From contig JAGANS010000013.1 of the NCBI GenBank assembly GCA_017624155.1, positions 1 through 60,171 of the forward strand: DNA of 60,171 bases. Reading direction: 5' to 3'. Positions 51,541 through 60,171 of this stretch are shown here, piece after piece. A model generated the notes under the pieces. It was not told the origin of the DNA. It made no database searches and saw only the letters and a list, made by a program, of their open reading frames with translations. Position 1 is the first letter of the stretch. Every line of letters begins with the position of its first letter. The stretch comes from Muribaculaceae bacterium. GTDB lineage: Bacteria > Bacteroidota > Bacteroidia > Bacteroidales > Muribaculaceae. The translations under genes and the position numbers were made by a program.

Positions 51541-52824
51541 TTATTTTTTCAGTTCGATTGTCTGCTTGCGGTCAGGGCCTACAGATACTATGCATACGGG
51601 CACTCCGAGCTCCTTTTCAAGGAATGATATATAATCAGTGAATTCTTTTGGGAATTCGGTTTCTGACGTAGCCTTGCTCAGGTCGGTATTCCATCCCGGC
51701 AGTTCCTTGTATACAGGCCGGATGCGCTCTGCGTCGTCGATGGAGTATGGGAAGTCGCGGGTCTCAACGCCGTCGACCTCATAAGCGGTGCATGCCTTGA
51801 TTGTCGGGAAGCCGTCGAGTACGTCGCTCTTCATCATGATGAGTTTTGTCACACCGTTGATCATGATTGCATAGCGGAGAGCGACAAGGTCGATCCAGCC
51901 GCAGCGGCGTTCACGGCCGGTGACTGCGCCGAATTCATGTCCGATACGGCGTATTTCGGCACCCGTCTCATCGAAAAGCTCGGTGGGGAAGGGACCGCTG
52001 CCTACACGGGTGCAGTATGCCTTGAAGATGCCGTATACATCGTTGATACGGTTAGGCGCGATGCCGAGTCCTGTGCATGCGCCTGCAGATATGGTGTTGG
52101 AAGAGGTGACAAAGGGATATGAGCCGAAATCGACATCAAGCATAGTGCCCTGAGCGCCTTCGCAGAGCATTGTCTTACCCTCGGCGAGTGCTTTATTTAC
52201 ATAGTGTTCCGAATCGATCAGCTCGAAGTTGTCGCGAATGAAATTAATTGCGTCGAGCCACTTGTCTGTGAGTTCATCGAGCTGTGTCTTGTCAGGCGTG
52301 GCGTCGAGGCGGGCAAGCATAGTGAGGTGGCGGTCGATGGCCTCTTTGAATCTGCGGTCGAAGTCGGGCAGGAGAACATCGCCGAGGCGAAGACCGTTGC
52401 GCGAAGTCTTGTCGGTGTATGTCGGACCGATGCCTTTACCGGTAGTGCCGATCTTGGCTTTGCCTTTTGCTTTCTCGCCGGCTGCGTCGAGCAGACGGTG
52501 TGTGGGAAGTATCAGATGTGCTTTCTTGGAAACCTTGAGGATTTTTTTGAGATCACAACCCGATTCGAGCAGTTCACGGGCTTCACCGGCAAAAAGGACG
52601 GGGTCGAGCACCACGCCGTTGCCGATGATGTTGATATTGCCCTGAAACACGCCCGACGGTATTGAGCGAAGCACTACCTTGCGGCCGTCGAATTCAAGGG
52701 TATGACCGGCGTTGGGACCGCCCTGGAAACGGGCTACCATATCATAGCGGGGCGTCAGTACGTCCACCACTTTTCCTTTACCTTCGTCGCCCCACTGGAG
52801 GCCTAATAGAATGTCAACTTTCAT
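51541..52824 (-). CDS. purA: Adenylosuccinate synthetase
   Basis: This enzyme performs the first step from IMP to AMP (GTP- and aspartate-dependent). The 427-residue protein has the P-loop GLQWGDEGKGKVVD (8-21), FQGGPNAGHTL, IGTTGKGIGPTYTDK, GAQGTMLDVDFGSYPFVTSS and GRERRCGWIDL. All are intact. It follows the Fur-family gene by 28 bases. I see no separate -7 box, so it may be cotranscribed with the regulator. Confidence 0.97.
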   Translation of the reverse strand: MKVDILLGLQWGDEGKGKVVDVLTPRYDMVARFQGGPNAGHTLEFDGRKVVLRSIPSGVFQGNINIIGNGVVLDPVLFAGEARELLESGCDLKKILKVSKKAHLILPTHRLLDAAGEKAKGKAKIGTTGKGIGPTYTDKTSRNGLRLGDVLLPDFDRRFKEAIDRHLTMLARLDATPDKTQLDELTDKWLDAINFIRDNFELIDSEHYVNKALAEGKTMLCEGAQGTMLDVDFGSYPFVTSSNTISAGACTGLGIAPNRINDVYGIFKAYCTRVGSGPFPTELFDETGAEIRRIGHEFGAVTGRERRCGWIDLVALRYAIMINGVTKLIMMKSDVLDGFPTIKACTAYEVDGVETRDFPYSIDDAERIRPVYKELPGWNTDLSKATSETEFPKEFTDYISFLEKELGVPVCIVSVGPDRKQTIELKK

Positions 52825-52852
52825 CGATATACTACTTGTTTGTATGTGATAA

Positions 52853-53341
52853 TTATTCTTTATCTTTTCCCTTCTTGCGTCGCCGGCGCGAACAAGAACC
52901 GCAAATGCCGTAAATATTCAGCGAATAATAGCTTTGCGTAAAACCGGCGAAATGTCGCGAAGCAATCAGATCGGTCAGCGCCGGGTCGCGCACTTCCTTG
53001 ATCTTGCCGCAGCACGTGCAGATAAGGTGATGGTGTGCCGATGTGGTGCCGGAGGATGCCTTTTCATAGAGCGAAGCCTTATCGTTGAAACGCTGCCGCA
53101 CGAGCAATCCGCAGTCGACGAGTAGTTCGAGCGTGGAATAAACCGTGGCGGCCGACACGGGATATCCGTCATCCTTCATGAGTTTGCACAACTCCTCGGC
53201 CGATACATGCCCAGGTGCGCGAAGTACACGATCCATTATGGCAAAACGTTCAACCGTCCGGCGCTTATGATTGCTCCGGAGGTACAGATCAAACCGCTCA
53301 CGGGCGGTAAGAGATGTCTTTGCGGCACACATGATGCTCAT
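52853..53341 (-). CDS. Fur family transcriptional regulator
   Basis: The 162-residue protein has a winged helix (RRTVERFAIMDRVLRAPGHV, TVYSTLELLVDCGLLVRQRF) and a metal-binding dimerization domain (HHHLICTCCGKIKEV, then ICGSCSRRRRKKGKDKE). The two CxxC pairs form the structural zinc site. The HHH segment provides sensor ligands. Whether it senses iron, zinc or peroxide is not clear. Start 53341 (or 53332) is chosen because the -7 box at 53390-53397 excludes the longer frame from 53392. It lies upstream of purA and divergent from the TolC-adaptor-RND-PII operon, so it may control that operon. Confidence 0.9.
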   Translation of the reverse strand: MSIMCAAKTSLTARERFDLYLRSNHKRRTVERFAIMDRVLRAPGHVSAEELCKLMKDDGYPVSAATVYSTLELLVDCGLLVRQRFNDKASLYEKASSGTTSAHHHLICTCCGKIKEVRDPALTDLIASRHFAGFTQSYYSLNIYGICGSCSRRRRKKGKDKE

Positions 53342-53389
53342 AAATAAAACGGAACATGCACGGTTAAGGCTTTGCTCCCTTTTGTGTTG

Positions 53390-53397
53390 CAAACTTA
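53390..53397 (-). promoter_or_regulatory. -7 box TAAGTTTG of the Fur-family gene
   Basis: A minus-strand TAnnTTTG match about 48 bases upstream of the start at 53341. Confidence 0.55.
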
Positions 53398-53514
53398 CAT
53401 AAAATTATTGGATTTATCGGTCTACAGATGTACTTTTTTATCTACATGCCAGGTACTGTTAATTTATTATTAGGCAAAAGGGATATGAAAGTGTTCCAAA
53501 AGTCGAATGCTTAC

Positions 53515-53527
53515 ATTGCAATGCAAT
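53515..53527. promoter_or_regulatory. Palindrome at the -33 position of the efflux operon promoter
   Basis: ATTGCA-A-TGCAAT is a perfect 6-1-6 inverted repeat about ten bases upstream of the -7 box at 53537. Its position would let a repressor block RNA polymerase. The divergent Fur-family regulator is the obvious candidate, but nothing in the sequence proves it. Confidence 0.4.
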
Positions 53528-53536
53528 ATAATTTAG

Positions 53537-53544
53537 TACTTTTG
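53537..53544 (+). promoter_or_regulatory. -7 box TACTTTTG of the second RND operon
   Basis: A TAnnTTTG match with a TTG about 18 bases upstream (in the palindrome). The TolC ATG follows at 53563, giving a short leader. Confidence 0.6.
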
Positions 53545-53562
53545 TGGTAGAAAATATAAACC

Positions 53563-54966
53563 ATGCCAATTACTATAAAAAAGATTGTTTCAGCCATGGC
53601 CATCGCATGCTGTGCGCTCGCCCAGGCTCAGGTCCAGGCCACATTAAGCCTCGAAGACTGTATTGCTGTAGCCTTGTCGCAGAATCCTACTGTCAGAGTT
53701 GCCGACATGGAGGTGCACAAGGCCGACTATTCGCGTAAGGAGACACTCGGGCGATTGTTGCCTACATTAAGCTTTGACGGTTCTTACAACCGCACGTTGC
53801 AGAAGCAGGTCGCATACATGGATCTTGATGCCTTCCCGGGTATGGGAGGCGATGAGGGGGGGAATGCCGCACAGCCGGGCGAGCGCTCATCGAAGGGTGA
53901 TGCAGGATTCAAGATGGGTCTTGACAATATGTATTCTCTCGGCTTTCAGGCTTCGGTGCCTGTGATTGCCCCGCAGTTGTGGGCTTCGCTCAAGATCAGC
54001 GACCAGCAGATTGCGCGGGCCGTGGAACAGGCGCGTGCATCACGGCTCGATATGGTGAATCAGGTTAAAAATGCATATTATGCCCTGCAGCTTGCCTACG
54101 ATTCAAAGCAAGTGGTGCAGGAAAGCTATGATATGGCAGCGCTGACACATGATACGTATGTGAAGCGCCATGCACTTGGCGACGCATCGGAATACGAAGT
54201 GCTGCGTGCCTCGGTGGCGATGAAAAACATAGAGCCGCAGATCCTACAATGCGAGATAGCCGTTAAGCGGGCACATCTGCAGCTCGCCATTCTTATGGGT
54301 GTCGAGGCCGATACCCCCTTTGATATATCCGGCACACTTACCGATTATGAAAGCACGATGTATAGCGATGTGATGGCCTTGCAGCCTGACCTCAGCGGTA
54401 ATACATCGCTGGCCATGAATGCTATCGAGACCCGTACGCTCGAGCGCACCCTGTCCATGGAAAAGGCATCCTGGTGGCCCACACTTTCATTGGCCGGCAA
54501 TTACAGCTGGAATTCGTCGAGCAACGGCTCGCCGTTCCGTAACTTCCGCTGGACATCATATTCTATGGTTGGACTTTCGCTGTCAATACCCATATTCCAG
54601 GGAGGTCAGCGCTACAACCGCATCAAGCAGGCCAGGATACAGCTCGATGAGATGGCTTATACGCGCGAGAATCTTACACGCAACCTCAATTCGCAAGCTG
54701 CATTGGCTATTGATAATATTAAGCTTAATGTCAAGCAGATCGCTTCGAGTAAGGAAAGTGTTGGCGAGGCTGAGCGTGCCAACGACATCCAGAACCGCAG
54801 CTTTGACATCGGTGCTGCGAGCTATCTCGATCTGCGCGACAGCCAGCTTTCGCTCACACAGGCACGCTTGTCTTATTGTCAGGCAATTTACAATTATCTT
54901 GTGGCTGCATCGGATCTCGAGTTGCTGCTCGGCAATGCACCTGTAGAACGTTATCTTGGAAAATAA
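53563..54966 (+). CDS. TolC family outer membrane efflux protein
   Basis: The 467-residue protein has a signal peptide (MPITIKKIVSAMAIACCALA, cut after AQAQ). Two OEP repeats follow with helical hairpins and the typical SLEDCIAVALSQNPTVRVAD start. A Gly/Asp-rich loop (GMGGDEGGNAAQPGERSSKG) in the first repeat is probably surface exposed. It is the first gene of the TolC-adaptor-RND-PII operon. Confidence 0.93.
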   Translation: MPITIKKIVSAMAIACCALAQAQVQATLSLEDCIAVALSQNPTVRVADMEVHKADYSRKETLGRLLPTLSFDGSYNRTLQKQVAYMDLDAFPGMGGDEGGNAAQPGERSSKGDAGFKMGLDNMYSLGFQASVPVIAPQLWASLKISDQQIARAVEQARASRLDMVNQVKNAYYALQLAYDSKQVVQESYDMAALTHDTYVKRHALGDASEYEVLRASVAMKNIEPQILQCEIAVKRAHLQLAILMGVEADTPFDISGTLTDYESTMYSDVMALQPDLSGNTSLAMNAIETRTLERTLSMEKASWWPTLSLAGNYSWNSSSNGSPFRNFRWTSYSMVGLSLSIPIFQGGQRYNRIKQARIQLDEMAYTRENLTRNLNSQAALAIDNIKLNVKQIASSKESVGEAERANDIQNRSFDIGAASYLDLRDSQLSLTQARLSYCQAIYNYLVAASDLELLLGNAPVERYLGK

Positions 54967-54974
54967 ACACAATT

Positions 54975-55997
54975 ATGAAAATATGCAGAGTTATAATGCC
55001 GCTATCTATGGCTGCCATACTTGTGGCCTGCGGCCCGAAAGGAAATGATACAGCCGATGCGCAGGCCGAGGACGAGCGCCCTGTCGTGGATATAGATGTG
55101 GCTCACACACGCCCCGTTGATCTTATGCGGTCGTATACAGCAAATGTCGAGGCCGATAATATCAACAATATAGCTCCGTCAATGAGCAACCGCATCCGCA
55201 GCATTACAGTTGATGTCGGCGACCACGTGAGCAAAGGCCAGATACTGGTTACTCTCGATGCCGCCAATGCCGACCAGCAGCGGATCAACCTCGAACTTAC
55301 CGAGCGCGAATACAACCGCGCTGTGGAATTGCTCAACATAGGCGCCGGTACACAGCGTCAGGTCGACCAGCTCAAGGCTCAGCTCGACGCCCAGCGCACT
55401 CAGTATGAAAATACGATGACCAATACCGTGCTGCGTTCGCCGATCTCGGGGGTTGTCACGGCCCGCAATTATGATCCGGGGGACATGAGCGGGCAGCAGC
55501 CTGTGCTTACAGTTGGACAGACGACGCCTGTCGTAAAGGTCGTTATCAATGTCAATGAAAGCGACCTCGCATCCATCAAAACAGGCATGCCGGTGAACGT
55601 CGTATTTGACGCTTATGAGGGTGAGACATTCGACGGACGCATTACACGCATGGCTCCGGCACTGGATGTGAACACCCGTACTTTCCCCGCCGAGGTCACT
55701 GTGGCAAATCCCCAAGGACGCATCCGGCCGGGAATGTTTGCCCGTGTCGATATAAATCTCGGTGTACGCGACAATGTGGTTGTGCCAGACCGCGCTGTAG
55801 TTAAGCAGAACGGTTCGGCCAACAAATTTGTCTACACATACTCCGGCGGCAAAGTCGCTTATAAGAAAGTGGAACTCGGCCAACGCATCGACGACAGCTA
55901 TGAACTGCTGTCGGGAATCGAGGACGGCGATACCGTTGTGGTGTCTGGCCAGGTGCGCATCGCCGACGGCATTGATGTACAGCTTAAAAAGAACTGA
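54975..55997 (+). CDS. RND periplasmic adaptor (HlyD/AcrA family) lipoprotein
   Basis: The 340-residue protein has a lipobox ending LVACG (about Cys17). The lipoyl halves (ITVDVGDHVSKGQILVTLDA; VLRSPISGVVTARNYDPGDM) surround a short helical hairpin. A beta-barrel and membrane-proximal domain follow (DGRITRMAPALDVNTRTFPA). It starts eight bases after the TolC stop and ends five bases before the RND gene. It links those two proteins. Confidence 0.93.
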   Translation: MKICRVIMPLSMAAILVACGPKGNDTADAQAEDERPVVDIDVAHTRPVDLMRSYTANVEADNINNIAPSMSNRIRSITVDVGDHVSKGQILVTLDAANADQQRINLELTEREYNRAVELLNIGAGTQRQVDQLKAQLDAQRTQYENTMTNTVLRSPISGVVTARNYDPGDMSGQQPVLTVGQTTPVVKVVINVNESDLASIKTGMPVNVVFDAYEGETFDGRITRMAPALDVNTRTFPAEVTVANPQGRIRPGMFARVDINLGVRDNVVVPDRAVVKQNGSANKFVYTYSGGKVAYKKVELGQRIDDSYELLSGIEDGDTVVVSGQVRIADGIDVQLKKN

Positions 55998-56002
55998 CAG
56001 CC

Positions 56003-59000
56003 ATGAGTATCTACGGCGGCGCGGTGAAGCGCCCGATTATGACGACACTCTGCTTTGTGGCAGTAGTGGTGCTTGGTATATTTTCGCTCAAGACTCTTCC
56101 CATCGATCTGTATCCCGATATCGAGACCAATACGCTGATGGTGATGACCACCTATCAGGGTGCATCGGCTCAGGATATAGAGCAGAATGTGACACGTCCA
56201 CTCGAGAACGTGCTCAACTCGGTGAGTGATCTTAAGCATATAACCTCGGCTTCGCGCGAGAACATATCGGTAATCACACTCGAATTCGAGTATGGCAAGG
56301 ACATTGATGTACTCACCAACGATGTGCGTGACAAACTCGACATGATATCATCTTCGATGCCCGATGATGCCGAGACACCGGTAATCTTCAAGTTCTCTAC
56401 CGACATGATCCCAATCTTGTTGCTGTCGGTACAAGCCGAGGAAAGTATGCCGGGCCTTTATAAAATCCTTGATGACGCTGTGGCCAATCCTCTCGCCCGT
56501 ATCTCGGGCGTCGGTTCGGTTTCCATATCCGGCGCTCCTAAGCGCGAGATTCATATATATGTGGATCCGGCTCGTCTTGAAGCCTATAATCTTACGGTAG
56601 AGCAAATCGCCAGCGTAGTGGCAGCCGAAAACCGCAATATTCCCGGCGGTGTGTTCGATATCGGTTCGGATACATACTCGCTGCGTGTCCAGGGAGAATT
56701 CGAGTCGTCCGACCAGATGGCTGACATAGTGGTCGGTTCCTATCAGGGCCGCAACATATATCTGCGCGATGTAGCCCGCGTGGATGACTCTCTGGAAGAG
56801 CGTTCACAGACCACCTACAACAACGGTCGGCGCGGTGCCATGATCGTGATTCAGAAACAGAGCGGTGCAAATTCGGTCGAAATTTCCAACAAGGTGCTCA
56901 AGATGCTGCCCTCGTTGCAGAAACGCTTGCCCTCGGATGTCAAACTCGGCATCATTGTTGATACTTCCGACAATATCCGCAATACCATTGACTCTCTTGT
57001 CGAAACCGTGATGTATGCCCTGCTGTTTGTCGTGATTGTGGTATTCTTCTTCCTCGGGCGCTGGCGGGCTACTCTTATCATTACGCTTACTATCCCTATC
57101 TCGCTTATAGCATCGTTCATATACCTGGCGCTTACAGGTAATTCGCTCAATATCGTGTCGCTGTCGGCTCTGTCGATTTCAATCGGTATGGTTGTCGACG
57201 ATGCCATTGTGGTACTCGAAAACGTGACGACGCATATAGAACGAGGATCCGATCCGAAGCAGGCCGCCGTGCACGGTACCAATGAGGTCGCCGTATCGGT
57301 TGTGGCCTCCACCCTCACGCTCATCGCTGTATTCTTCCCCCTCACTATGGTTACGGGCATGACCGGTGTACTCTTCCGCCAGCTCGGCTGGATGGTCACC
57401 ATCATGATGATCATATCTACCGTATGCGCACTGTCGCTCACCCCTATGCTGTGTTCACTGCTTCTGCGCCGCTACACCCATCACTCGCGCATATACACTA
57501 TATTCTTTACTCCGATACAGAAGGGACTCGATGCGTTTGACAACGCCTATGCACGACTCCTCGGCTGGGTGACGTCACACAAGATCATCACCGTGGTGAG
57601 CTGTCTTGCCATCTTCGTCGGTTCGGTGTTCCTGATGAAGCAGGTAGGTACAGAGTTTTTCCCTACTGCCGATGACGGCCGTCTGTCGGTAAATCTTGAA
57701 ACTCCGATTGGTACCCGTGTTGAGATCTCAGACGAGGTAACGGCCCGGCTTGTGAAAGAGTGGCAGGAGAAGTATCCCGAGATTCAGGTTATCAACTATA
57801 CGACAGGTTCGGCTTCGAGCGATAATGTATTTGCCTCGCTCAGCGACAACGGCCCGCATATCGTGTCGATGAACATACGCCTTACCGATCCAGGCGAGCG
57901 CGACCGCGGCATCACCGAGATAGCACGGCTTATGCGTCGCGATCTTGAACGCTATCCCGAGTTCAAGAAAGCTCAGGTAAACGTCGGCGGCAATATGGGC
58001 GCTATGGGCGGAGAGGCCTCGATCGACTTTGAGATATATGGCTACGACTTTGCCGAAACCGACTCGGTGGCCGCCCGTATGCGCCGTATGCTCATGGGGC
58101 TTGAAGGCACAGCTGATGTCACCATATCACGTGCAGACTATCAGCCTGAATACCGAGTGGATTTCGACAGAGAGAAACTCGCAATATACGGCCTTAATCT
58201 GTCCACAGCTGCCAACTATCTGCGCAACCGCATCAACGGTCAGATCGCCTCGCGTTTCCGCGAGGACGGCGAAGAATATGACATCAAGGTGATGTACGAT
58301 CCGAATGCCAGAACATCTATATCCGACATAGAAAATATACTGATATACAATGCCTCCGGGCAGGCCGTCCGTGTCAAGGATGTCGGAAAGGTCGTTGAGC
58401 ACTTTACACCGCCTACTATCGAGCGCAAAGACCGCGAGCGTATCATCACCGTAAAGACCGTGGTGCAGGGCGTACCTATGAGCCGGATTGTAGAGCAGTC
58501 GCTTGCCGAAATCGACAAGATGGACATTCCGCAGGGCGTGTCGGTACAGCTTGCAGGCCAGTATGAAGACCAGCAGGAATCATTCGGCGACCTCCTCATG
58601 CTCGCAATGCTGATACTTATTCTTGTGTATATAGTAATGGCGGCGCAGTTTGAGAGTTACACATATCCCGCGATTATCATGACCTCGGTAATGTTTGCGT
58701 TCTCGGGCGTATTCCTGATATTATGGCTGACCGGACATACTCTCAACGTGATGAGTATGATCGGTGCGATCATGCTTATCGGTATTGTGGTAAAGAACGG
58801 TATCGTGCTCATCGACTATATATCGCTCAACCGCGAGCGTGGCCTTAGCATCAAGCGGTCGGTTATCGACGGTGGCCGCTCTCGTCTGCGTCCTGTCATC
58901 ATGACATCGCTTACCACAATCCTCGGTATGGTGCCAATGGCCTGCGGTACTGGACAAGGTGCCGAAATGTGGCGCCCGATGGGTACTGCCGTTATCGGCG

Positions 59001-59128
59001 GTCTTACATTCTCGACCGTACTGACTCTGCTGTTCGTTCCGGTGCTCTATTGTATATTCGCACGCAACGGTATAAAGAACAACCGCCGCAAGCACCATAA
59101 GAAACTTCTTAAAGCCAAAGCAAAGTGA
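56003..59128 (+). CDS. RND efflux permease (AcrB/HAE1 family)
   Basis: The 1041-residue antiporter has helix 4 SIGMVVDDAIVVLEN with both relay aspartates (D399, D400) and helix 10 IGIVVKNGIVLID with the lysine. The proton relay is therefore complete, unlike the two RND proteins at 18253-26054. Both porter loops are full length. The basic tail (NNRRKHHKKLLKAKAK) is cytoplasmic. Its stop overlaps the GTG start of the PII-like gene (GTGA). The substrate is unknown. Confidence 0.95.
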   Translation: MSIYGGAVKRPIMTTLCFVAVVVLGIFSLKTLPIDLYPDIETNTLMVMTTYQGASAQDIEQNVTRPLENVLNSVSDLKHITSASRENISVITLEFEYGKDIDVLTNDVRDKLDMISSSMPDDAETPVIFKFSTDMIPILLLSVQAEESMPGLYKILDDAVANPLARISGVGSVSISGAPKREIHIYVDPARLEAYNLTVEQIASVVAAENRNIPGGVFDIGSDTYSLRVQGEFESSDQMADIVVGSYQGRNIYLRDVARVDDSLEERSQTTYNNGRRGAMIVIQKQSGANSVEISNKVLKMLPSLQKRLPSDVKLGIIVDTSDNIRNTIDSLVETVMYALLFVVIVVFFFLGRWRATLIITLTIPISLIASFIYLALTGNSLNIVSLSALSISIGMVVDDAIVVLENVTTHIERGSDPKQAAVHGTNEVAVSVVASTLTLIAVFFPLTMVTGMTGVLFRQLGWMVTIMMIISTVCALSLTPMLCSLLLRRYTHHSRIYTIFFTPIQKGLDAFDNAYARLLGWVTSHKIITVVSCLAIFVGSVFLMKQVGTEFFPTADDGRLSVNLETPIGTRVEISDEVTARLVKEWQEKYPEIQVINYTTGSASSDNVFASLSDNGPHIVSMNIRLTDPGERDRGITEIARLMRRDLERYPEFKKAQVNVGGNMGAMGGEASIDFEIYGYDFAETDSVAARMRRMLMGLEGTADVTISRADYQPEYRVDFDREKLAIYGLNLSTAANYLRNRINGQIASRFREDGEEYDIKVMYDPNARTSISDIENILIYNASGQAVRVKDVGKVVEHFTPPTIERKDRERIITVKTVVQGVPMSRIVEQSLAEIDKMDIPQGVSVQLAGQYEDQQESFGDLLMLAMLILILVYIVMAAQFESYTYPAIIMTSVMFAFSGVFLILWLTGHTLNVMSMIGAIMLIGIVVKNGIVLIDYISLNRERGLSIKRSVIDGGRSRLRPVIMTSLTTILGMVPMACGTGQGAEMWRPMGTAVIGGLTFSTVLTLLFVPVLYCIFARNGIKNNRRKHHKKLLKAKAK

Positions 59129-59421
59129 AAGCTGTATTCATATCATTCGATCAGGCGCACACAGAGCGCATATTAGATATTCTCGACCGCCTTAACTGCC
59201 GCGGCTTTACATCGTGGCAGCAGGTCAACGGCCGAGGGAGCCGTGATGGTGAGCCCCATTATGGCAGTCATGCATGGCCGTCGCTGGCCTCAGCCATCCT
59301 TACTATGGTGGCCGACGACAGGGTTGGACCACTCCTTGCGCGCCTGCGCGCCATTAACGACGAAAGCCCGCGCCTGGGGCTGCGGGCTTTCGTATGGAAG
59401 CTTGAGGAGGGTGGAGTCTGA
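59125..59421 (+). CDS. PII-like transporter-associated protein (PG0541 type)
   Basis: The 98-residue protein (MKAVFISFDQAHTERILDIL, LNCRGFTSWQQVNGRGSRDG, HAWPSLASAILTMVADDRVG) has the ferredoxin-like PII fold and belongs to the small group of proteins encoded directly after RND pumps in Bacteroidales, first noted as PG0541 in Porphyromonas. It starts with GTG overlapping the RND stop. It may bind a nucleotide or the pump and regulate it, but this is not shown. An 11-bp hairpin lies within its last codons. Confidence 0.85.
   Translation: MKAVFISFDQAHTERILDILDRLNCRGFTSWQQVNGRGSRDGEPHYGSHAWPSLASAILTMVADDRVGPLLARLRAINDESPRLGLRAFVWKLEEGGV
59361..59392 (+). terminator. Hairpin inside the 3' end of the PII-like gene
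   Basis: CGAAAGCCCGC (59361-59371) pairs perfectly with GCGGGCTTTCG (59382-59392). It lies 30 bases before the stop codon and has no strong T run after it. It could serve as a transcript 3' end for the operon, since no other hairpin lies between 59421 and the convergent gene. Confidence 0.4.
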
Positions 59422-59425
59422 GAAT

Positions 59426-59824
59426 TCAATAAGAAACCCACACTGTGGTGATACCGTGATCATCACCTTCTATACACATGCTTACGGAAGTGCCGTCCGA
59501 TGTAACGAGGTTAACGATGTACTTGTGGGCCCCTTTTTCCCACTTTTCCACCACGTCTGAACCTTTGCGGCGCATGTCGCTCTCGAATACTCGCCACACC
59601 TCGTCTGCAAGTTTCTTATCATTGGTGATTTCCATTTTCATAAATGTATTTTCACCGGTGATAATTGTGGCATCGACATTGGGGTTGCGGTAATTCTTCT
59701 CGTTGAAAACCGAGAAGATCGACAATTCACTCTTTGGTGACGGCATGCCGGCCATAGCTGTGGCGCAACTTACCGACGAAAGGCTCAATGTAGCGATGAT
59801 AATAGCTAAGATCAGTCTTTTCAT
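59426..59824 (-). CDS. Small secreted or lipoprotein of unknown function
   Basis: The 132-residue protein has a signal ending SSVSCAT (Cys20, a lipobox). A mixed alpha/beta body follows (SIFSVFNEKNYRNPNVDATI, ITGENTFMKMEITNDKKLAD, VEKWEKGAHKYIVNLVTSDG). It resembles small exported Bacteroidales proteins encoded behind sigma/anti-sigma gene pairs, but I cannot name the family with confidence. Its start overlaps the stop of the upstream gene (ATGA), so the two are coupled. It ends four bases from the convergent PII-like gene. Confidence 0.75.
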   Translation of the reverse strand: MKRLILAIIIATLSLSSVSCATAMAGMPSPKSELSIFSVFNEKNYRNPNVDATIITGENTFMKMEITNDKKLADEVWRVFESDMRRKGSDVVEKWEKGAHKYIVNLVTSDGTSVSMCIEGDDHGITTVWVSY

Positions 59825-60171
59825 TGGTTGAGGGTATTATTGTTTATGATATTATTGTTTACAGAATCGATCAATTCACGGGTACGTTCTATTTCACGAG
59901 CTGTTTGAGCCTGTTGTATTCGCGCCTCTTCTATTGCCTTATGAAAGGCTCCGAGTTCGCTTTCCATGTCGCGGCGCCCCAGATCGCGGGCGAGATTCTT
60001 GTCGGAAATGCGTTTCCCCGACATGTACACCTCGGCATTGAGCGAGTCAACAGATTTGCCGTTCATTATTACCGCGGGAGCTACTACCGCAAGGACAGCG
60101 ACAGATGCTGCGGCCGATAGCCACACGCTGCGGGCAACTCTGCGCTTTCGTGGAAGTCTCCTTACGGCGAC
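59821..60171 (-). CDS. Membrane protein, possibly anti-sigma-like, 5' end outside the window
   Basis: The frame is open to the right edge, so the gene starts beyond the window. The visible 116 residues begin RRLPRKRRVARSVWLSAAAS, a basic cytoplasmic part, then one helix (VAVLAVVAPAVIM). A periplasmic helical part follows (RRDMESELGAFHKAIEEARI, QTAREIERTRELIDSVNNNI) with a poly-Asn end. A basic segment, one helix and a coiled coil fit the small membrane proteins that follow ECF sigma factors in Bacteroidales. This is inference. The upstream gene is not visible. Confidence 0.65.
   Translation of the reverse strand, partial: VAVRRLPRKRRVARSVWLSAAASVAVLAVVAPAVIMNGKSVDSLNAEVYMSGKRISDKNLARDLGRRDMESELGAFHKAIEEARIQQAQTAREIERTRELIDSVNNNIINNNTLNQ

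Noticed and set aside
1..60171. CRISPR arrays, rRNA genes, complete insertion sequences and a replication origin
   Set aside because: I looked for regularly spaced repeats, conserved rRNA segments, transposase motifs with flanking inverted repeats, and DnaA-box clusters, and saw none.

Overview
The window looks like chromosomal DNA of a Bacteroidales bacterium, most likely a gut Muribaculaceae-type species. This is an inference from gene content and promoters, not from a marker gene. Many genes are preceded by the Bacteroidetes -7 box TAnnTTTG. Several families are typical of the order: Porin_10-like porin, DUF4296, DUF4924, DUF6155, SurA/OstA pair, PII-like transporter-associated protein, degenerate DksA and a long S16.

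Layout. 1-3350 is the right-hand end of an integrative element. It holds a cut-off type IA topoisomerase-like gene, two small helix-turn-helix genes behind an attenuator-like leader, a tyrosine recombinase gene broken by a one-base frameshift, and a 310-base array of two repeated motifs that resembles an attachment region. A tRNA-Lys(TTT) with its own terminator follows. 3624-7005 (minus) is a complete GDP-L-fucose operon, gmd-fcl-manC. 7178-8804 (minus) is an AraC regulator with an exported flavodoxin-like lipoprotein. 8901-10431 contains remnants of two decayed genes around an exported carboxymuconolactone-decarboxylase/cupin fusion. 10428-12680 (minus) is a GH20 hexosaminidase.

13042-16452 (plus) is an EmrAB-TolC-like drug export operon. 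A deletion has removed the end of the HlyD adaptor and the start of the MFS pump, and a long leader with a possible 31-codon leader peptide lies upstream. Trigger factor (minus) and a small Bacteroidales protein (plus) follow. 18253-27124 (minus) is a four-gene efflux operon (adaptor, RND, TolC, second RND), in which the second RND subunit lacks several proton-relay residues.

27362-33472 (plus) carries rpsP, ileS, a DksA-like gene, lspA, a DUF4296 lipoprotein and a small protein. 33478-37932 (minus) is a cell-envelope operon: SurA-type isomerase, OstA/LptA-like protein and MATE exporter. Next come a porin, DUF6155, flavodoxin, and a DUF59-lpxH-DUF4924 operon divergent from an outer-membrane barrel gene. 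43645-48212 (plus) holds a calcium-type P-ATPase, pgpA, a PlsC acyltransferase and a lipoprotein. 48297-53341 (minus) has a NodB-like lipoprotein, then fur-like, purA, DUF1015 and trpS. 53563-59421 (plus) is a second RND efflux operon (TolC, adaptor, RND, PII-like protein). The window ends in two minus-strand genes that look like the tail of an anti-sigma/secreted-protein operon.

The main themes are envelope maintenance and efflux (three multi-gene efflux loci), a core translation and phospholipid block, and one mobile element end. I saw no CRISPR array, rRNA or complete insertion sequence.
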